The notes beneath the pieces are model-generated. The model was not told where the DNA came from. It did not search any database and saw only the letters and a program-made list of their open reading frames with translations. The translations under genes and the position numbers were made by a program. 64,000 nt of DNA from Microtetraspora glauca. Lineage in GTDB: Bacteria; Actinomycetota; Actinomycetes; Streptosporangiales; Streptosporangiaceae. Where the stretch lies: NCBI GenBank assembly GCA_001570385.1, contig BBYL01000007.1, forward strand, positions 124,001 to 188,000. Reading direction: 5' to 3'. Of the stretch, positions 62,435 through 64,000 are shown piece by piece (position 1 is the first letter of the stretch; every line of letters begins with the position of its first letter).

Positions 62435-62734
62435 ATGACGGTCTGGTTCGGGCTCTGGCACGGCGGCAACGGGTACAGCCCGTCACAGCCCGAGGATCTG
62501 GAGGAGTTCTCCTCCCTGGCCGATGCCCGCGCCAAGCTGGCTGAGAGGCACCGGTACGGCTATTGGCGGCGTTCCCGCTTCGCGTTCGTCGACCGGGAGC
62601 CTGCCGAGGTGCTCACGCCCTGCGTGGGCGACGACTGCGAGATCACCCTGTACGGCTCTCGCGATGGGCTCGACTACCCCGACCAGCGGATCTTCCTGGG
62701 CCCGCGCGGCGGGGTGCGGGTCGAGCGCTGCTGA
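62435..62734 (+). CDS. Unknown 99-aa protein
   Basis: ATG 62435 with GAGAGGAG upstream. It begins MTVWFGLWHGGNGYSPS and contains FSSLADARAKLAERHRYGYW. A hairpin follows its stop. Small proteins of this kind occur near DUF4192 genes; function unknown. Confidence 0.6.
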   Translation: MTVWFGLWHGGNGYSPSQPEDLEEFSSLADARAKLAERHRYGYWRRSRFAFVDREPAEVLTPCVGDDCEITLYGSRDGLDYPDQRIFLGPRGGVRVERC

Positions 62735-62755
62735 ACCCCTGTCCTGTCTTTCCCG

Positions 62756-62778
62756 GCCCCCGGCGTCCCGCCGGGGGC
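62756..62778 (+). terminator. GC-rich hairpin between small gene and DUF4192 gene
   Basis: GCCCCCGGCG, loop TCC, then the exact complement CGCCGGGGGC, about 20 bases after the stop and 23 bases before the ATG of the DUF4192 gene. Confidence 0.75.
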
Positions 62779-62801
62779 TTCGTCACGTCTGGAGGTTCCT
62801 C

Positions 62802-63788
62802 ATGACCACTGTCCCGACCGTACGGCTGGCCTCACCGGCCGATCTCATCGCCGTGGTGCCCTACCTGCTCGGCTTCCACCCGGAATCGAGCCTGGTGGTG
62901 ACCGTACTCGACACCGAAAACCGCACCGTCGGCGGAGTGGTGCGCTACGACCTGCCCTCCGACCCTGCCGACGCGCCGGGCCTGGCCGGGCACCTGACCA
63001 GCGTCCTCACCGGCAACGAGGCACGACAGGTGATGCTGCTCGGATACGGCACCAGTGCCCAGGTCACGCCCGTCATCGACGCCGCCACCGAGACACTCAA
63101 CACGGCCGGGATCGAGATCATGGACGCGTTGCGCGCTGATGAGGGCCGGTACTGGTCCTACACGTGCACCGTGGCGGGATGCTGCCCGCCGGAGGGCGTC
63201 CCGTACGAGCCGACCGCCAGTGCAGCCGCAGCGACCGCCGTGTTCGCAGGTTTCGTCGCACGCCCGGACCGCGCGGCCCTGGCCGCCACGTTGGCCCCGG
63301 CCGAGGGGCCGGACCGGGAACGGGTGGAGGCCGCGACCCGCACGGCATGCGCCCGCGTCCGAAGCCTGGCCGGGACCGATCATGACTGGTACCGCGAGGG
63401 CATCGACCAGATCGCCGCCTCCCTGGAGCGCGCGCAGGCAGGACAGGAACTGGACGCCGATGAGGCCGCCTGGCTCGGCGTCCGCCTGACCGGGATCTTC
63501 GTCCGCGACGCCGCGATGACCTTCATCGGACGGTACGACGAGGAGACGCATGTCCGGCTGTGGAGCGAGGTCGCCCGCAGGGCGGCGCCGGAGTTCGCCG
63601 CCGCCCCGCTTTCGCTGCTGGCGTTCGTCGCCCTCGGCACAGGGGATGGTTCGCTGGCGCGTGTCGCGATCGAACGGGCGTTGTCGATCGATCCGGGCTA
63701 CCGGCTCGCGCACCTGATCAGCATGGCCCTGGACCACGGGCTTCCCCCGTCGATCACCTCCGCCGTGAACTGCGCGGACATGTCCTGA
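62802..63788 (+). CDS. DUF4192 domain protein
   Basis: A 328-aa protein from ATG 62802 with GGAGG upstream. The opening, VRLASPADLIAVVPYLLGFH, PESSLVVTVL, is the DUF4192 signature; the C-terminal half is helical with LARVAIERALSIDPGYRLAH. The family is common in actinobacteria and of unknown function. Confidence 0.88.
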   Translation: MTTVPTVRLASPADLIAVVPYLLGFHPESSLVVTVLDTENRTVGGVVRYDLPSDPADAPGLAGHLTSVLTGNEARQVMLLGYGTSAQVTPVIDAATETLNTAGIEIMDALRADEGRYWSYTCTVAGCCPPEGVPYEPTASAAAATAVFAGFVARPDRAALAATLAPAEGPDRERVEAATRTACARVRSLAGTDHDWYREGIDQIAASLERAQAGQELDADEAAWLGVRLTGIFVRDAAMTFIGRYDEETHVRLWSEVARRAAPEFAAAPLSLLAFVALGTGDGSLARVAIERALSIDPGYRLAHLISMALDHGLPPSITSAVNCADMS

Positions 63789-63860
63789 GAGATCGAGACT
63801 CAGGCCCGGCGATACCCGCAAGCCGCCCGCCCGGCCCTCCCCGAGGGATGGTGAGCCTGG

Positions 63861-64000
63861 ATGGGACACGCGTTTACACACTCGGCCGCCATGATCGGCG
63901 TCACCGGACACATCCTGGACATCGAAGCCGACGCCGAAGCGGGACCGCCGGAACTCCACCTCATCGGCCTTCCGGAACGGTCGGTATGGCCGGCCCGCGA
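63861..64000 (+). CDS. ComM/YifB-type Mg-chelatase-like protein (5' end only)
   Basis: ATG 63861 starts a frame open to the window edge. The peptide AFTHSAAMIGVTGHILDIEA with LHLIGLPERS matches the N-terminus of the YifB/ComM family (usual form THSVALIGVEGHVVEVEAD, GLPGLSLVGLPD). In other bacteria ComM is a helicase for branch migration in natural transformation. The ATPase part lies beyond the window. Confidence 0.75.
   Translation, partial: MGHAFTHSAAMIGVTGHILDIEADAEAGPPELHLIGLPERSVWPAR

Noticed and set aside
62832-63959. Minus-strand frame of 375 aa opposite the DUF4192 gene
   Set aside because: DUF4192 is clearly coded on the plus strand.
1-64000. CRISPR array
   Set aside because: No series of regularly spaced identical repeats was seen.

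Overview
The window is high-GC actinomycete DNA, probably from the Streptosporangiaceae/Thermomonosporaceae group. Evidence: GTG and TTG starts are common, 1-4 nt gene overlaps are frequent, and the actinobacterial families DUF2637, DUF4192, DUF397-style regulators, a pSAM2-type integrative element and a tad/Flp pilus locus are all present. It looks like chromosome packed with mobile and defence genes. No rRNA, tRNA or CRISPR array was seen.

Layout. 1-4900: the 3' part of an RHS/Hint polymorphic toxin, its likely immunity gene, and a Cys-rich CPCC remnant. 5016-7448: a membrane-anchored pentapeptide-repeat protein and a frameshifted DUF1877 gene. 7449-18495: a pSAM2-like actinomycete integrative and conjugative element (AICE). 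Its accessory half holds two paralogous HTH/DUF5919 regulators, a tandem GntR protein, an HD hydrolase, DUF4265 and a Pif-like Nudix gene. Its core holds KorSA-like GntR, TraSA/FtsK, SpdB, RepSA, Xis and Int. 18536-20079: a frameshifted gene and a decayed second spdB.

20166-33092 is the most striking region. It is a DISARM-like operon on the minus strand: C5-methyltransferase, two unknown genes that may be a split DrmE, a NERD nuclease/SF1 helicase, DrmA helicase and DrmB. A divergent Vsr gene and a NaeI-type restriction endonuclease sit beside it, and no DrmC phospholipase is visible. 33172-35608: a Nudix gene, an HTH-TPR regulator and two small proteins. 35959-46280: a tad/Flp pilus cluster ending in a LysM-BTAD membrane protein; tadC is frameshifted, and a nucleotidyltransferase gene has been inserted at the start of a TadE-like gene.

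47165-54300 is a second defence-type island: a 662-aa unknown protein paired with a GIY-YIG nuclease, an internally deleted IS701-like element, a second NaeI homologue with no methyltransferase beside it, an HNH nuclease, a HEPN-motif protein and an integrase remnant. 54398-64000: a frameshifted secreted protein, an aminoglycoside-phosphotransferase-fold gene, a CorA-like membrane protein, several unknown genes, DUF4192 and the 5' end of a ComM/YifB gene.

A recurring theme is single-base disruption. DUF1877, the gene at 18536, tadC and the secreted protein at 54398 are each restored by changing one base, usually in a short homopolymer, so either assembly errors or recent decay is possible. 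All functional statements come from reading motifs and remembered family features; no searches were run.
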